DNA of 64,000 bases, from positions 1,488,001 to 1,552,000 of the forward strand of contig NZ_CP052860.1 in the NCBI RefSeq assembly GCF_012935715.1, read 5' to 3'. The notes under the pieces were generated by a model, which was not told the DNA's origin, did not search any database, and saw nothing but the letters and a program-made list of their open reading frames with translations. The translations under genes and the position numbers were made by a program. Shown here in pieces: positions 46,553-57,324 of this stretch (position 1 is the first letter of the stretch; each line of letters starts with the position of its first letter). The stretch is from Pseudomonas sp. ADAK13 (GTDB taxonomy: Bacteria > Pseudomonadota > Gammaproteobacteria > Pseudomonadales > Pseudomonadaceae).

Positions 46553-47899
46553 ATGACTTCCCTGCTGACCGACTGGCGCGACCGCCCCACCCATCGCCGC
46601 GTGTGGGCCCTCGCCGCGCCGATGATCCTGTCGAACATCTCCGTGCCGCTGGTGGCGCTGGTGGACAGCATGGTCATCGGCCACCTGCCCCACGCCCATC
46701 AACTCGGCGCCGTGGCCGTGGGGGCCAGCCTGTACACCTTCCTGGCCTGGGCCATGGGTTTCCTGCGCATGGGTTCCACCGGCTTTGCCGCCCAGGCCGC
46801 CGGGCGCGGTGATGGTGCGGCGCTGAGGCAGATTCTGTTGCAGGGGCTGCTGCTGGCGCTGGGCCTGGCGATGTTGCTCGGCAGCATCGGCATTCCGTTA
46901 AGCGGCCTGGTGCTGGACTGGATGCAGCCCTCGCCCGAGCTGAACCAACTGACCCGGGAATTCTTCCACACCCGCCTCTTCGGCCTGCCCGCGGCCCTGG
47001 CCAGCTACGCCCTGGTCGGCTGGTTCCTCGGCACCCAGAACGCCCGCGCGCCGCTGGCGATTCTGCTCACCACCAACCTCGTCAATATCGCCCTTAACCT
47101 GTGGTTCGTCCTGGGTCTGGATTGGGGCGTGGTCGGCTCGGCCCGCGCCTCGGTGATCGCCGAATGGACCGGCGCGCTGCTCGGCCTGGCCCTCACCCAA
47201 AAAGCCCTGCGCGCCTACCCCGGCCATATCGCCTGGGCCGCCCTCAAGCTGTGGCAAAGCTGGCGCCCGCTGCTGGCGGTAAACCGCGATATCTTCATCC
47301 GCAGCCTGGCCCTGCAATCGGTGTTTTTCATGATCACCGTGCAAGGCGCCCGCCTGGGCGATGCAACGGTGGCGGCAAACGCGCTGCTGCTTAACGGGTT
47401 ACTGCTGACAGCTCACGCCCTGGACGGGCTGGCCCACGCCGTGGAAGCCTTGTGCGGCCACGCCATCGGCGCCCACGACCGCCAGGCTTTGCGCCGTTCG
47501 CTGGTGGTGGCCTGCGGTTGGTCGCTGCTGGCCAGCATCGGCTTCGCGATCCTGTTCGCAGTGTTCGGCCACCTGTTTATCGCCATGCAAACCGACATCC
47601 CGAGCGTGCGCGAAACCGCCGACATCTACCTGCCCTACCTCGCCGTGTTGCCGCTGATTGCAGTGTGGAGCTACCTGCTGGATGGCCTGTTCATCGGCGC
47701 CACCCGCGCCCGGGAAATGCGCAACGGCATGCTGCTCACCGTAGTGATTGTGCTGCCCTTCGCCTGGGCCTTGCAGGGCCTCGGTAACCACGGGCTGTGG
47801 ATAACCTTCCTGCTGTTCATGGCCCTGCGCAGCCTCACGCTGTGGGCAATTGCCTGGCGCCTGAACAAGCAAGACCGCTGGCTTACTGGCCCGGTGTGA
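46553..47899 (+). CDS. dinF: MATE-family efflux transporter (DinF-like)
   Basis: A 448-residue 12-helix MATE transporter. The N-terminal helix region VWALAAPMILSNISVPLVALVDSMVIGHL contains the conserved cation site Asp (VDS), and FLRMGSTGFAAQAAGRGD matches DinF-like members. It would export cationic drugs or metabolites with Na+ or H+. An AAAGGAG site precedes the ATG. Its 3' end overlaps the convergent esterase gene by 17 nt. Confidence 0.88.
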   Translation: MTSLLTDWRDRPTHRRVWALAAPMILSNISVPLVALVDSMVIGHLPHAHQLGAVAVGASLYTFLAWAMGFLRMGSTGFAAQAAGRGDGAALRQILLQGLLLALGLAMLLGSIGIPLSGLVLDWMQPSPELNQLTREFFHTRLFGLPAALASYALVGWFLGTQNARAPLAILLTTNLVNIALNLWFVLGLDWGVVGSARASVIAEWTGALLGLALTQKALRAYPGHIAWAALKLWQSWRPLLAVNRDIFIRSLALQSVFFMITVQGARLGDATVAANALLLNGLLLTAHALDGLAHAVEALCGHAIGAHDRQALRRSLVVACGWSLLASIGFAILFAVFGHLFIAMQTDIPSVRETADIYLPYLAVLPLIAVWSYLLDGLFIGATRAREMRNGMLLTVVIVLPFAWALQGLGNHGLWITFLLFMALRSLTLWAIAWRLNKQDRWLTGPV

Positions 47900-48746
47900 A
47901 CTTGATAAACGCGGTCACCCGGTCCAGCACCGGCGCCAGCCAGCGCAGCGGCCGGGCCATGGACGCCACCAGCGTCGCGTGGCTGGTCCTGGTGAAGTAG
48001 AACGCCTCCACCGGCACACCCGCCGCCCGCAGCTTGTTCGCCAGGCCGCCGGTGTTGCGCTTGGGGTTAACCAGATTGTCGTCCACCGACGCAATCAGCA
48101 GGCTTGGTGGTGCGCTTGCGCTGACGTGGTTGATGGGTTGGGAATCGGGCGGTGAATCCGGATAGAAGAACACCGGGCGCACATCGCGGTTTTCAATCGG
48201 CAGGAAATCATACGGCCCGGCGAGGCCGATCCAGCCCTTGAAGATTGACGGCGACAATCCAACCCCGGCCAACCATTGTGGGTCCAGCGCCAGCATCGCA
48301 GCGTTGTAGGCACCGGAGCTGTGGCCCATCACGTACAGCTTGCCGGGATCGGCGCCGTACTCGGCAATATGCTGGTGCGTCCAGGCAACCGCTTGGGCGC
48401 CGTCCTGCAAAAACAGTGGGTAACGCACTTGCGGATAAAGCCGGTAATCGGCGATCACCACCACGATGCCACGCGAGGCCAGGGCTTCGCCGACGAAACC
48501 GTAGTCATCCCTGGAGCCGCTGTTCCAGCTGCCGCCATAGAAAAACACCACCACCGGCGCATTGGGCAAGGCAGTGACGGGACGGTAGATATCGAGTTTC
48601 TGGCGGGGGTCATCGCCGTAGGCAATGGAGGAGGTTTTGGTGAAGGTGCTGGAGGGTGTGAGTGCGTTGAGGACCTTGATGGGGGAGCAGGCTGCGAGCA
48701 GCGCGGCTATTGCCAGGGTGAACACTTGCAGAAGTTTGCTCGACAT
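47883..48746 (-). CDS. Alpha/beta-hydrolase lipoprotein (esterase-like)
   Basis: A 287-residue lipoprotein (lipobox LAAC, C20) with an alpha/beta-hydrolase of the esterase/lipase type: oxyanion region FFYGGSWNSG, nucleophile elbow GHSSGA (catalytic Ser), an Asp in SVDDNLV and a His in RTSHATL. It would hydrolyse a carboxylic ester at the outer membrane or in the periplasm. The substrate is unknown. GAGGGG precedes the start. Confidence 0.85.
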   Translation of the reverse strand: MSSKLLQVFTLAIAALLAACSPIKVLNALTPSSTFTKTSSIAYGDDPRQKLDIYRPVTALPNAPVVVFFYGGSWNSGSRDDYGFVGEALASRGIVVVIADYRLYPQVRYPLFLQDGAQAVAWTHQHIAEYGADPGKLYVMGHSSGAYNAAMLALDPQWLAGVGLSPSIFKGWIGLAGPYDFLPIENRDVRPVFFYPDSPPDSQPINHVSASAPPSLLIASVDDNLVNPKRNTGGLANKLRAAGVPVEAFYFTRTSHATLVASMARPLRWLAPVLDRVTAFIKFTPGQ

Positions 48747-48777
48747 CGCCTAGCCCCTCTTTGCGTAAACCCTGGCC

Positions 48778-48826
48778 TTTGTGGTGAGCGGGCTTGCCCC
48801 GCGCGAGGCAAGCTCGCTCACCACAA
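48778..48826. repeat. Inverted repeat of a second REP type
   Basis: TTTGTGGTGAGCGGGCTTGCC pairs with GGCAAGCTCGCTCACCACAAA, giving a long stem with a short GC loop. It differs from the GTGGGAGC REPs in this window but matches another common Pseudomonas REP sequence. It lies between speA's end and the esterase start and could also act as a terminator. Confidence 0.8.
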
Positions 48827-48847
48827 AAAGCTGCGCCGTACCCCGTA

Positions 48848-50761
48848 TCAGGAGGACAGGTAAGACGAACGCGTCAGACCCAGACGCAACGCATCCAGGA
48901 ACTGGGTCCGCTCCGCCGCCGTGATCTTCGCGCTGGCGCACTTGTCACGGTAGTGAGTCATCAACTCCTCCGGCGACAAGTGCACGTAGCGCAGCATGTC
49001 TTCGATGGTGTCGTGGGTCTCGATCCCGGCGCTGTACACTGAACCGTCTTCACGCTGGTAGATGTTCACCGAGTCGGTGTCACCGAACAGGTTGTGCATG
49101 TCGCCGAGGATCTCCTGGTAGGCGCCCACCAGGAAAATCCCCAGCAGGTAATCCTCACCTTCGTTCACCGCATGCACCGGCAGGCTGGTCTCGATGCTTT
49201 GCTCGTCGACGTACTGCTTGATCTTGCCGTCGGAGTCGCAGGTCAAATCCTGCAGCACCGCGCGGCGCAGCGGTTCTTCGTCGAGGCGATGCAGCGGCAG
49301 AATCGGCAGCACCTGGCCGATGGCCCAGGTGTCCGGCAGGCTCTGGAACACCGAGAAGTTGCAGATGTATTTGTCGGCCAGCTTGTCGTTGAGTTCGTCC
49401 AGCACCTGGCGGTGCGAGCGCTGGCGGGCTTTCAGCGAGTTGTGCAGGCGGCGGCACACGGCGAAGTAGCATTGCTCGGCCAGAGCTTTTTCGGCGAGGG
49501 TCATTTTGCCGTCAGCGTACTGGGTGGCCACGTCGCTCATGTAGTGGGTGGCGCGCCAGTAGGTTTCGGTGACCATTTCAATGTCGGTCGGGCCCAGCAG
49601 GTCCACCAGCCACTGCACGGTTTCCGGCAGGCTTTCCTTGTTCTCGATCAGCGGCACATCGTCGTTGTGCTTCTCGACGTCGGTCACCTGCACCACCAGC
49701 ATCGCGTGGTGGGCGGTCAGGGAGCGGCCGCTCTCGGAAAAGATGTTCGGGTGCGGCAGGCTCTGCGCGTCGCAGAATTCCTTGAGCATGCCCACGACCA
49801 CACCGGCGTAGTCGTCCATGTCGTAGTTGATCGAGCTGGCGTTACGCGAGTGGGTACCGTCGTAGTCAACGCCCAGGCCGCCGCCCACGTCGATGTGGTC
49901 TACCGGCAGGCCGAGGTTGCGCAGTTCGCCGTAGTAACGAATGGCCTCCTTGAACCCGTGCTGGTAGTCGGCCAGGTTGGCGATCTGCGAGCCCATGTGG
50001 AAGTGCAGCAGGCGAATGCCCTGGTCCAGGCCCGCCGCGCGGAAACGCTCGACCACCGACAGCAGTTGCGCCGCCGACAGACCGAATTTGGATTTCTCGC
50101 CGCCGGTGTCTGCCCACTTGCTCGACGCCAAAGACGACAGGCGCACCCGCAGGCCCACCTGAGGCTTGACCTTGAGGTTGGCGGCTTCTTCGATTACCAG
50201 GCCGACTTCGGATTCTTTCTCGATCACGATGAAGACGTTGTGGCCCAGCTTCTGGCCCATCAGCGCGAGGCGGATGAACTCACGGTCTTTGTAACCGTTG
50301 CAGACGATGGTGCCGCCTTTCGGGGCCAGGGCCAGCACGGCCAGCAGCTCCGGCTTGGAGCCGGCTTCCAGGCCGATGGACACATCCTGGGTGGCGATGA
50401 TGTTCTCGATCACCGCTTCCTGCTGGTTCACCTTGATCGGGTACAGCGCGGTGTATTTGCTCTGGTATTCCAGGCGCTCGATATTCGCGTCGAAGGCGCC
50501 GGTCAACTGGCGTACGCGGTCTTGCAGGATGTCGGGGAAGCGCACCAGCAACGGCAAGGACAGGCCGCTTTTGCGCAACTCGTCTACTTGCTCGTACAGG
50601 TCGACGGGCGTGCTGTTCGGGCCGTTCGGACGGACTTCAACGCGACCGGCATCATTGATCGCGAAATACCCGGCCCCCCAATGGCGAATCCCGTAAACAC
50701 TGCGGCTGTCCGCAACTGTCCATTGGCTGCCATCGTCTTTGCGTGTGCGTCGTACGGACAT
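48848..50761 (-). CDS. speA: Biosynthetic arginine decarboxylase
   Basis: A 637-residue fold III PLP enzyme that converts arginine to agmatine, the first step of putrescine/spermidine synthesis by the agmatine route. The PLP lysine is K110 (YPIKVNQQ). Other active-site motifs are [16 protein letters not shown] and SESGRSL. The length matches E. coli/Pseudomonas SpeA. Start MSVRRTRK has an AGGGG site. It stands at the left edge of the conserved block that in P. aeruginosa continues as yciH, NUDIX, DUF2333 and gcbA. Confidence 0.96.
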   Translation of the reverse strand: MSVRRTRKDDGSQWTVADSRSVYGIRHWGAGYFAINDAGRVEVRPNGPNSTPVDLYEQVDELRKSGLSLPLLVRFPDILQDRVRQLTGAFDANIERLEYQSKYTALYPIKVNQQEAVIENIIATQDVSIGLEAGSKPELLAVLALAPKGGTIVCNGYKDREFIRLALMGQKLGHNVFIVIEKESEVGLVIEEAANLKVKPQVGLRVRLSSLASSKWADTGGEKSKFGLSAAQLLSVVERFRAAGLDQGIRLLHFHMGSQIANLADYQHGFKEAIRYYGELRNLGLPVDHIDVGGGLGVDYDGTHSRNASSINYDMDDYAGVVVGMLKEFCDAQSLPHPNIFSESGRSLTAHHAMLVVQVTDVEKHNDDVPLIENKESLPETVQWLVDLLGPTDIEMVTETYWRATHYMSDVATQYADGKMTLAEKALAEQCYFAVCRRLHNSLKARQRSHRQVLDELNDKLADKYICNFSVFQSLPDTWAIGQVLPILPLHRLDEEPLRRAVLQDLTCDSDGKIKQYVDEQSIETSLPVHAVNEGEDYLLGIFLVGAYQEILGDMHNLFGDTDSVNIYQREDGSVYSAGIETHDTIEDMLRYVHLSPEELMTHYRDKCASAKITAAERTQFLDALRLGLTRSSYLSS

Positions 50762-50901
50762 CGAAGTCCCCTATAAATGAAGTCGAAGTGCACCGGCCTG
50801 ATCAGAGGCTGGCGCAGTCTAAAGAATGAAAATGACGATTTGCCTGTGAGAGGGGTAGACCCCACTTGCAGGACAGAGTTTAGACACCGGTCAGGAACAG
50901 G

Positions 50902-50969
50902 CTCTGTGAAAACCATGGAGACGACAGTTCGCGTTCAGCAAGCGGGCCATCGGGGTGGTTTTCACAGAG
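50902..50969. repeat. 14-bp perfect inverted repeat upstream of speA
   Basis: CTCTGTGAAAACCA (50902-50915) and TGGTTTTCACAGAG (50956-50969) are exact complements separated by 40 nt. They lie between the speA start and the end of the SUI1-like gene, with no gene between. The role is unknown. Confidence 0.75.
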
Positions 50970-50973
50970 GCTG

Positions 50974-51345
50974 CTAGCCGCCGGATTTCTTCGCCTTGTA
51001 ACCCAGCTTGATCAGCTCGGCCAACAGCAACTCGACGTGGTCGCCCTGGATCTCGATCACGCCGTCTTTCAGGGCGCCACCGGTGCCGCAACGCTTTTTC
51101 AGCGCAGTGGCCAGCTCCTTCAAAGCATCTTCGGCCAGGGGCACGCCGGTGATGGTGGTCACCGTCTTGCCGCCACGGCCCTTGCTCTCGCGACGTACGC
51201 GGGCAATACCGTCGCCTTCGGGAATCAGGGTTGTTTTGCAGGTGCATGAATCCACGGGCTGGCGACAGTCCGGGCAATGTCGACCTGCGTCGGTGGAAAA
51301 TACCAGGCCACCAAGGGCGGCGAAGGATGCGGCTTTTTTGGCCAC
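50974..51345 (-). CDS. yciH: SUI1/eIF1-like translation factor YciH
   Basis: A 123-residue protein with the SUI1 core (GKTVTTITGVPLAEDALKELATALKKRCGTGGALKDGVIEIQGDHVELLLAELIKLGYKAKKSGG) and an N-terminal cysteine cluster (CPDCRQPVDSCTC) that could bind zinc, absent from E. coli YciH. Bacterial YciH has been linked to initiation fidelity. The GTG at 51345 has an AGAGGA site 6 nt upstream; a TTG two codons earlier is an alternative. The position matches PA4840. Confidence 0.87.
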   Translation of the reverse strand: MAKKAASFAALGGLVFSTDAGRHCPDCRQPVDSCTCKTTLIPEGDGIARVRRESKGRGGKTVTTITGVPLAEDALKELATALKKRCGTGGALKDGVIEIQGDHVELLLAELIKLGYKAKKSGG

Positions 51346-51518
51346 CGGCAATCCTCTTGGGAGGACAAAGACTGATCGGTGGGGTCACCGACCGCGAAGC
51401 CCCACTCAGGCAGGGGCAGCGCTACTGAACCGCGAGAGCGGTTCAGCCTGAAAAGTCGCGCAGTGTAACGGCAAAAAGGCCCCTTGCTAAGAGCCAAATG
51501 GCGCCAATTTATGCAACT

Positions 51519-52058
51519 TTAGCGACGCAGGGCCAAATATCGACGCAACCCTTCCTGTGCATCCGGGCAATAGGGCTTTTCTTCGGCCTCCTGCAACACC
51601 GTCGCCAGCGGCAGAAAGCGCGCTTCCATGACTTCTTCCGGCTGGATCCGCAGCGGCCCGTCCCACACAGCCGAGAACGACGTGCACCAGAGCCGGCTGT
51701 CGCCGTCTTCGAAGTAGAAGTGATCGTGAGCGGTCAGTTCGACGCCGCTGACCCCCAGTTCCTCCTCCAGCTCCCGGGCCGCCGACTCGGCGTAGGACTC
51801 GTGGGCCGCCACCATCCCGCCCGCCGCCGTGTCCCAGAACCCCGGGTACATGGCTTTGCTCAGGGTGCGCCGGTGCACACACAGCTCACCGGCCGAGTTG
51901 AACAGGAAGATAAAGGTGCAGCGCCCGATCAGCCCGCGCTGGCGCAAATCGGAACGCACCCGGGAGCCGAGCAGGTTGTCCTGCTCGTCGACCCAGGCAA
52001 TCAGTTCGGCGTCGGAGGCGGCGCGGTGCGCTGCCTCCCGGGTGGAAGCGTCCATCAT
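51519..52058 (-). CDS. NUDIX hydrolase
   Basis: A 179-residue NUDIX enzyme with the canonical box GGMVAAHESYAESAARELEEELGV (about residues 80-103, GX5EX7REUXEEXGU). It would hydrolyse a nucleoside diphosphate linked to another group. Its ATG overlaps the stop of the upstream DUF2333 gene (TGATG), indicating coupling. A second ATG one codon later is possible. Confidence 0.9.
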   Translation of the reverse strand: MMDASTREAAHRAASDAELIAWVDEQDNLLGSRVRSDLRQRGLIGRCTFIFLFNSAGELCVHRRTLSKAMYPGFWDTAAGGMVAAHESYAESAARELEEELGVSGVELTAHDHFYFEDGDSRLWCTSFSAVWDGPLRIQPEEVMEARFLPLATVLQEAEEKPYCPDAQEGLRRYLALRR

Positions 52059-53125
52059 CAACCCTGGTTCAGGAGCTGACGCAAGTCGATCACTGCAGCG
52101 TTGGCCCGGGAAATATAGTTGGCCATGACCAGCGAATGGTTGGCCAGGATGCCAAAACCACTGCCGTTGAGAATCATCGGGCTCCACACCGGTTCCTGCG
52201 AGGCTTCCAGCTCACGAATGATCTGGCGCACGCTGACGGTGGCGTTCTTCTTGGCCAGCACGTCGGCGAAGTCGACTTCAATGGCGCGCAGCAGATGGGA
52301 CAAGGCCCAAGCCTGGCCGCGGGCTTCGTAGAACACGTTGTCGATCTGCATCCATGGGGTTTCCACCACTTCTTCGTCGACTTGCGGCACTTCACCCGGC
52401 GCCAGCGCTTCGGTTTTCAGCGCAGTGTTGAGCTTGACCCGGCCCACACTGGCCGACAGCCGTTGCGACAGCGAACCCAGACGGGTCGCTACATCACCCA
52501 GCCAGTTGTTCAGGTTGTCGGCACGCGCATAGAACAGCGCGCCACGCTGATTCGGGTCAGACAAACGGGCTTCGTAGCGGCTCAGGGAATTGATGCCTTC
52601 CTGGTATTCCGACTCACTGGACGGCAATACCCAGCTCTTGTTGTCGAAGTTGAAGCGCGGCTCGGCCTTGGCCAGGTCCGCGTCTTCCGCCGACTGCGAC
52701 TGCGAGCGGGCGAAGTCTTTGCGCAGGGCACGGGTCAGGTCACGCACCTGCACCAGCACGCCGTATTCCCAGCTGGGCATGTTGTCCATCCACAGGCCTG
52801 GCGGGAAGCGGTCGTTGGAAATGTAGCCACCCGGCTTGTTCAGCAAGGTGCCCACCACGGTCTTGAGGGTTTCGACGGTGGTGAAACCCACCACCATCTG
52901 CTTGCCTTCCTTCTCGGCGGCAATCTGCGCGTTCTGCTGCACTGGGAACAACGCAGGCTCTTCACTCCAGTACCAACCCAGGGCACCGGTGACCAACAGA
53001 TACAACGCGACCAGCGAGAGCAGCGCACGGCTCATCAGCAGGTTACGGAAATAGCTGCGGGGGGCCGACTTGGTCTCGGGGGCCGGGCCCTTTGCACTGC
53101 CTGCGCGGTTTTTCCAGTCCAGCAT
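52058..53125 (-). CDS. DUF2333 family membrane protein
   Basis: A 355-residue protein of the DUF2333 family. A basic N-terminal tail precedes one membrane helix (ALLSLVALYLLVTGALGWYW) and a large extra-cytoplasmic, mostly helical part with the conserved segments FTTVETLKTVVGTLLNKPGGYISND and ESEYQEGINSLSRYEARLSD. Function unknown. It is co-oriented with the NUDIX gene and its order before gcbA matches P. aeruginosa PA4841. Confidence 0.88.
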   Translation of the reverse strand: MLDWKNRAGSAKGPAPETKSAPRSYFRNLLMSRALLSLVALYLLVTGALGWYWSEEPALFPVQQNAQIAAEKEGKQMVVGFTTVETLKTVVGTLLNKPGGYISNDRFPPGLWMDNMPSWEYGVLVQVRDLTRALRKDFARSQSQSAEDADLAKAEPRFNFDNKSWVLPSSESEYQEGINSLSRYEARLSDPNQRGALFYARADNLNNWLGDVATRLGSLSQRLSASVGRVKLNTALKTEALAPGEVPQVDEEVVETPWMQIDNVFYEARGQAWALSHLLRAIEVDFADVLAKKNATVSVRQIIRELEASQEPVWSPMILNGSGFGILANHSLVMANYISRANAAVIDLRQLLNQG

Positions 53126-53400
53126 GGCGATATCCTTTCAATCACTTGAGTTCAATAGCTACGACCACAACCCTACCCCATCGTGCCGAGCATCGGGGCG
53201 CTTTTAGTCGGGGGTGGCGCGGATGCGCGGCTCGACTATAAAGGATGCACGCTTTTTACGCCCGCGCGACTGCAGGGTCGACAAATGAATATCCAGGACC
53301 TCGCAGTTAATTGACGTATGACACTCGTGCAGAGGAAAAGAGGTGCTAGCATAGAGCCATCAGTTCGACCTCAGCATGCAGCCTAACTAGTAGTCAGGAT

Positions 53401-55071
53401 ATGACCGAGCCAGAAGACCCCAGCCGTGAGCGCCTCAAGCACCATTTTGCCCAGCGGGTAATTCATCAGGCACGTCAAATTCTTGAGATCTGGCAGCGCC
53501 TGCAACGCAGCGAATGGTCGACCACTGACTTGTCCGAGCTCAGTGAGGCCAACCTGCGCCTGCTGCGTTTTGCCGAACGCTTCGAGCAGCCGGAGCACGG
53601 CCAGCTGGCGCACCTGATCAGCGATTCACTCAAGGCCGTGGACGACAACCGCGGTCGCCTCAGCAGCCACCTGATCACCGAACTCAACCGTTTGATGCAG
53701 CGCTTGTCCCGCACCGGCTTGCGCCAGGGCGACCAGCTGGAACAAACCTTACTGCCGCCGATGCGCAAGCCGATCTACGTGATGCTGGCCGATCACGACC
53801 GCGCCGAGCGCCTGGCCAAGCAACTGGAATTCTTCGGTTTGAGTGCCCAGTCCCTCGACAGCGTGGCGGCATTTCGCGCCTCGATGGCCGAGCGCTTGCC
53901 CGCCGCTATCGTTATGGATGTGGATTTCTGCGGCGCCGGCCTCGGCCTCAAGCTTGCCGCCGAAGCCCAGGAAGGCCTTGAGCAAAAACTGCCGCTGCTG
54001 TTTTTCAGCCTGCACGAAACCGACACGCCCACCCGCCTGGCCGCCGTGCGCGCCGGTGGCCAGGAGTTCCTCACCGGAACCCTGGAAGCTTCGAGCCTGC
54101 TGGAAAAAATTGAAGTGCTGACCTGCGTTGCCCAGTACGAGCCTTACAAGGTGCTGATCATCGACGACTCGCGGGCCCAGGCGATGCACACCGAGCGCCT
54201 GCTCAACAGCGCCGGCATCGTCACCCGTACCCTGATCGAACCGATCCAGGCCATGGCCGAGCTGGCGGACTTCCAGCCCGACCTGATCATCCTCGACATG
54301 TATATGCCAGCCTGTACCGGTACCGAACTGGCCAAGGTGATCCGCCACAATGACCGTTACGTCAGCGTGCCGATCATCTACCTCTCGGCCGAAGACGACC
54401 TGGACAAGCAACTGGACGCCATGAGCGAAGGCGGCGACGACTTCCTCACCAAGCCGATCAAGCCCCGGCACCTGATCACCACCGTGCGCAACCGCGCGGC
54501 GCGGGCGCGCAACCTCAAGGCGCGAATGGTGCGCGACAGCCTCACCGGGCTGTACAACCACACGCACATCCTGCAACTGCTGGAAGACTGCAGCTTCCGT
54601 GCACGCCGTGAAAACAAGCCGCTGAGCTTTGCGATGCTCGACATCGACCACTTCAAGCGGGTCAACGACAGTCACGGCCACCCCATGGGCGACCGGGTGA
54701 TCAAGAGCCTCGCGCTGTTTCTCAAGCAGCGCCTGCGCAAGACCGACTATATAGGCCGTTACGGCGGCGAAGAATTTGCCATCGTGATGCCCGACACCGA
54801 CCTCGACAGAGCCTGTCAGGTACTGGACGAGATTCGCGGGCGCTTCGCCGAGATTCACTATCCCGCCCAGCCCCAGGATTTGTGGTGCACGTTCAGTGCC
54901 GGCGTGGTGGAGCTCTGCGACGGCTCCGACAGCCTGATGATGGCCGCCCAGGCCGACGAGGCGCTGTATCGCGCCAAGGATGCAGGCCGTAACCGGGTGA
55001 TGTCGGCGCGCGCATCAAAGCAAAGTGCCACCTTTTCACCGGAATCCACCGAATCCGTCATAACTCTGTAA
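53401..55071 (+). CDS. gcbA: Diguanylate cyclase with two receiver domains, GcbA
   Basis: A 556-residue c-di-GMP synthase. The N-terminal helical region is followed by a first receiver-like domain (about residues 124-235, [21 protein letters not shown]), a second true receiver (about 250-370; [22 protein letters not shown]) and a GGDEF domain whose active-site loop is GGEEF at 455-459. The inhibitory site RxxD (RKTD, 446-449) is intact. It is therefore an active, product-inhibited enzyme. The position before ctpL matches PA4843, where GcbA promotes surface attachment. Confidence 0.92.
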   Translation: MTEPEDPSRERLKHHFAQRVIHQARQILEIWQRLQRSEWSTTDLSELSEANLRLLRFAERFEQPEHGQLAHLISDSLKAVDDNRGRLSSHLITELNRLMQRLSRTGLRQGDQLEQTLLPPMRKPIYVMLADHDRAERLAKQLEFFGLSAQSLDSVAAFRASMAERLPAAIVMDVDFCGAGLGLKLAAEAQEGLEQKLPLLFFSLHETDTPTRLAAVRAGGQEFLTGTLEASSLLEKIEVLTCVAQYEPYKVLIIDDSRAQAMHTERLLNSAGIVTRTLIEPIQAMAELADFQPDLIILDMYMPACTGTELAKVIRHNDRYVSVPIIYLSAEDDLDKQLDAMSEGGDDFLTKPIKPRHLITTVRNRAARARNLKARMVRDSLTGLYNHTHILQLLEDCSFRARRENKPLSFAMLDIDHFKRVNDSHGHPMGDRVIKSLALFLKQRLRKTDYIGRYGGEEFAIVMPDTDLDRACQVLDEIRGRFAEIHYPAQPQDLWCTFSAGVVELCDGSDSLMMAAQADEALYRAKDAGRNRVMSARASKQSATFSPESTESVITL

Positions 55072-55123
55072 TAGAAACGCAATAACTTCAGGCACTTACT
55101 TCTGCTGTCGGTTGAAACCACGC

Positions 55124-57085
55124 ATGCGCCTGAAGCTGCTGACGAATCTGAACACCCTCCTTCTGGTCGCCGTTTGCCTGGCCCTGGGCGCAACGCTCTG
55201 GTGGTCGCAACGCGCCCTGGAACGGCCTTATCTGCTGATGGAGCGCTACCTCGGCCTGTCGCAGACCTTTCAGAACCAGGCCGCACGCAATATCGACGAT
55301 TACCTCGCCAGCGGCGACGCCCTGCGCCTGAGCAGCGCCAGCCAGAGCCTGGAGAACCTGCTGCAACACTTGGATGAACTGCCGTCCGACCTGGCGCACA
55401 ACCTGCGCCCCAGCCTGGTCGACCTGGATACCTTCAGCAAAACCGACCTGCTGGCCGCCGGCAAACTGGCCGGCGACCCGCAAGCCCTGCTGCTGCAAGC
55501 CGAACGCGAACTGGGTGCGAACCTGGAGCAACTGAATCAGTACGCCAGCGGTGTGAATTCGCCGGAGTCTGCGCGTTATTTGCCGCCTTTATTGGCCGCA
55601 TCCCAGCACCTGGCCAAACTGTCCCTGGCCCGGGACAAACTGGTGAGCAGCGGACGCAGCGAACTGGCCGACGATGTAGAGCGTGAAGTCAGCAACATCC
55701 GCAGCCAGGCTGACGCGCTGGGGCAATTGCCCTTACTGGGCGTGACGGCCAGCAGCGAGTCCAATACCGACGATTTCTCGGCCATGATGGGCCTGGAAAA
55801 TACCGAAAAAACCGTGGCCCAGGACACCGGTGTCGACCTCAAGCGCGAGCTCAACAGCCTGCTGACACGCTACCCCGCCGAGCTGAAACGGACCCGCGAG
55901 CAAATCCAGCAACGCACCGAACTGGCCACCGCCACCCACCTGAAAATCAACGCCGTGCAGCAAGCCATCGCTGCGCTGGAGCCCGTGGTGCGGGCCCAGC
56001 ACGCGCAGATCCAGGGCGAAGTGCGGCTGATGCAAGGCGTGATGATCGGCCTGATTTTGCTGATCGCTCTGTTGATCGACACCTTGCAACGGCGGCTGGC
56101 GCGGGTGCTGACCAACCTGGCGCCGGCCTTGTCCACATGGGCCGAGGGCGACTTCAGCCAGCCCATTACCTTGGGCAAGACCAACCGTGAGCTGCACGAT
56201 ATCGAAGAGTCCCTGAACCGCTTGCGCGCCTACCTGGTAGACCTGGTGGGCACCATCAGAGGCAACGCCGAGCAAGTGGCCGGCAGCAGCAGCGCGCTGG
56301 CGGAACTGAGCAGCGGCATGCATGACGGTGCCGAGCGCCAGGCCGGTGATACGGCGCAGATTCGCGATTCCCTTGGCGAACTGGAAGCGACGATCCAGCA
56401 GGTAGCCGGCGATGCCAGCCAGGCCGCCGCCGCCAGCCGCAGTGCAGGCGAGGCCGTCGAACAGGGCCAGCGCGTGATCGGCTTGAGCCTGACCGGCTTG
56501 CACGCATTGGTCGGCGAAGTGCAGATCAATGCGCAGATGATCGAGAAACTTGCCGAAGAGTCCGCAACCATCGGCGGGGTACTCACGGTGATTCGCTCGA
56601 TTGCCGACCAGACCAACCTGCTGGCACTGAACGCTGCCATCGAAGCCGCCCGGGCCGGTGAGGCCGGTCGTGGGTTCGCGGTGGTCGCCGACGAGGTACG
56701 TTCCCTGGCCCAGCGCACCGCCGGTGCCACCGCCGAAATCCAGCACCTGATCGCCGGCCTGCAAACCGCCGCCCGGCAATCGGTGGAAGGCATGCGCGCC
56801 CAGGTCGAACACGCCGAAGCCACCGCCGAACAAGCCCAGGCGGCCGACGGCGCGCTGGATGAAATCGTCGGGGCGATCCAGACCATTTCCGACACCGCCG
56901 TGCGGATTGCCGATGTGACGGCCCAGCAAAGTGGCGCCGTGAGTGAAATCCGCGATAACAGTGAGCGAATTCACCAGTTGGGCGAGGACAACTTGCTGCG
57001 AATCGGCCAGGGGCGCAGCCAGGGCGAGCACTTGCTGGTGCTGGGCGGGCAACTCAATACTGCCGTGCAAGCATTCCGCGTCTAA
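55124..57085 (+). CDS. ctpL: Methyl-accepting chemotaxis protein, CtpL-like
   Basis: A 653-residue MCP. It has an N-terminal helix, a large helical extracytoplasmic region (about residues 30-305), a second helix ([20 protein letters not shown]), HAMP and the signalling domain with the highly conserved hairpin tip ([38 protein letters not shown]). The helical-bundle sensor and position after gcbA match CtpL of P. aeruginosa, a receptor for inorganic phosphate, but the ligand is not proven here. A TTG four codons upstream is possible; neither start has a strong ribosome site. Confidence 0.87.
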   Translation: MRLKLLTNLNTLLLVAVCLALGATLWWSQRALERPYLLMERYLGLSQTFQNQAARNIDDYLASGDALRLSSASQSLENLLQHLDELPSDLAHNLRPSLVDLDTFSKTDLLAAGKLAGDPQALLLQAERELGANLEQLNQYASGVNSPESARYLPPLLAASQHLAKLSLARDKLVSSGRSELADDVEREVSNIRSQADALGQLPLLGVTASSESNTDDFSAMMGLENTEKTVAQDTGVDLKRELNSLLTRYPAELKRTREQIQQRTELATATHLKINAVQQAIAALEPVVRAQHAQIQGEVRLMQGVMIGLILLIALLIDTLQRRLARVLTNLAPALSTWAEGDFSQPITLGKTNRELHDIEESLNRLRAYLVDLVGTIRGNAEQVAGSSSALAELSSGMHDGAERQAGDTAQIRDSLGELEATIQQVAGDASQAAAASRSAGEAVEQGQRVIGLSLTGLHALVGEVQINAQMIEKLAEESATIGGVLTVIRSIADQTNLLALNAAIEAARAGEAGRGFAVVADEVRSLAQRTAGATAEIQHLIAGLQTAARQSVEGMRAQVEHAEATAEQAQAADGALDEIVGAIQTISDTAVRIADVTAQQSGAVSEIRDNSERIHQLGEDNLLRIGQGRSQGEHLLVLGGQLNTAVQAFRV

Positions 57086-57094
57086 TGCACACCC

Positions 57095-57178
57095 TGTAGG
57101 AGCCGGCTTGCCGGCGATGAGGCCCGAACTCTCACCGCAGCACTCACAGACGCCATCGCCGGCAAGCCGGCTCCTACA
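57095..57178. repeat. REP pair (third subtype)
   Basis: TGTAGGAGCCGGCTTGCCGG (57095-57114) is matched by the inverted copy ending GGCTCCTACA at 57178. It carries TAGGAGCCGGCTTGCC where the other REPs have GGGAGCTGG. It lies between ctpL and aroQ. Confidence 0.85.
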
Positions 57179-57324
57179 AGTGACCGAATCTGACACCTCG
57201 GTCACATATTTTGCGCAATCCTCGCTAATCGTGCTGCCTACTGCATAGAACTGGACAGTCACAAAGCCTTTGCGGCATAGTCGCCGGGTTCTACCGTGCC
57301 CACATCAATAACAAGGAACAGCCG

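Noticed and set aside
47796..47804. Third TGTGGATAA DnaA box
   Set aside because: Inside the dinF coding region and single, as expected by chance.
49094..50776. 560-codon open frame antisense to speA
   Set aside because: It is the complement of a strongly conserved enzyme in GC-rich DNA, has no recognisable domain and no ribosome site.
51425..51446. 9-bp inverted repeat CTGAACCGC/GCGGTTCAG as terminator of the NUDIX gene
   Set aside because: No T-run on either strand; too short to call with confidence.
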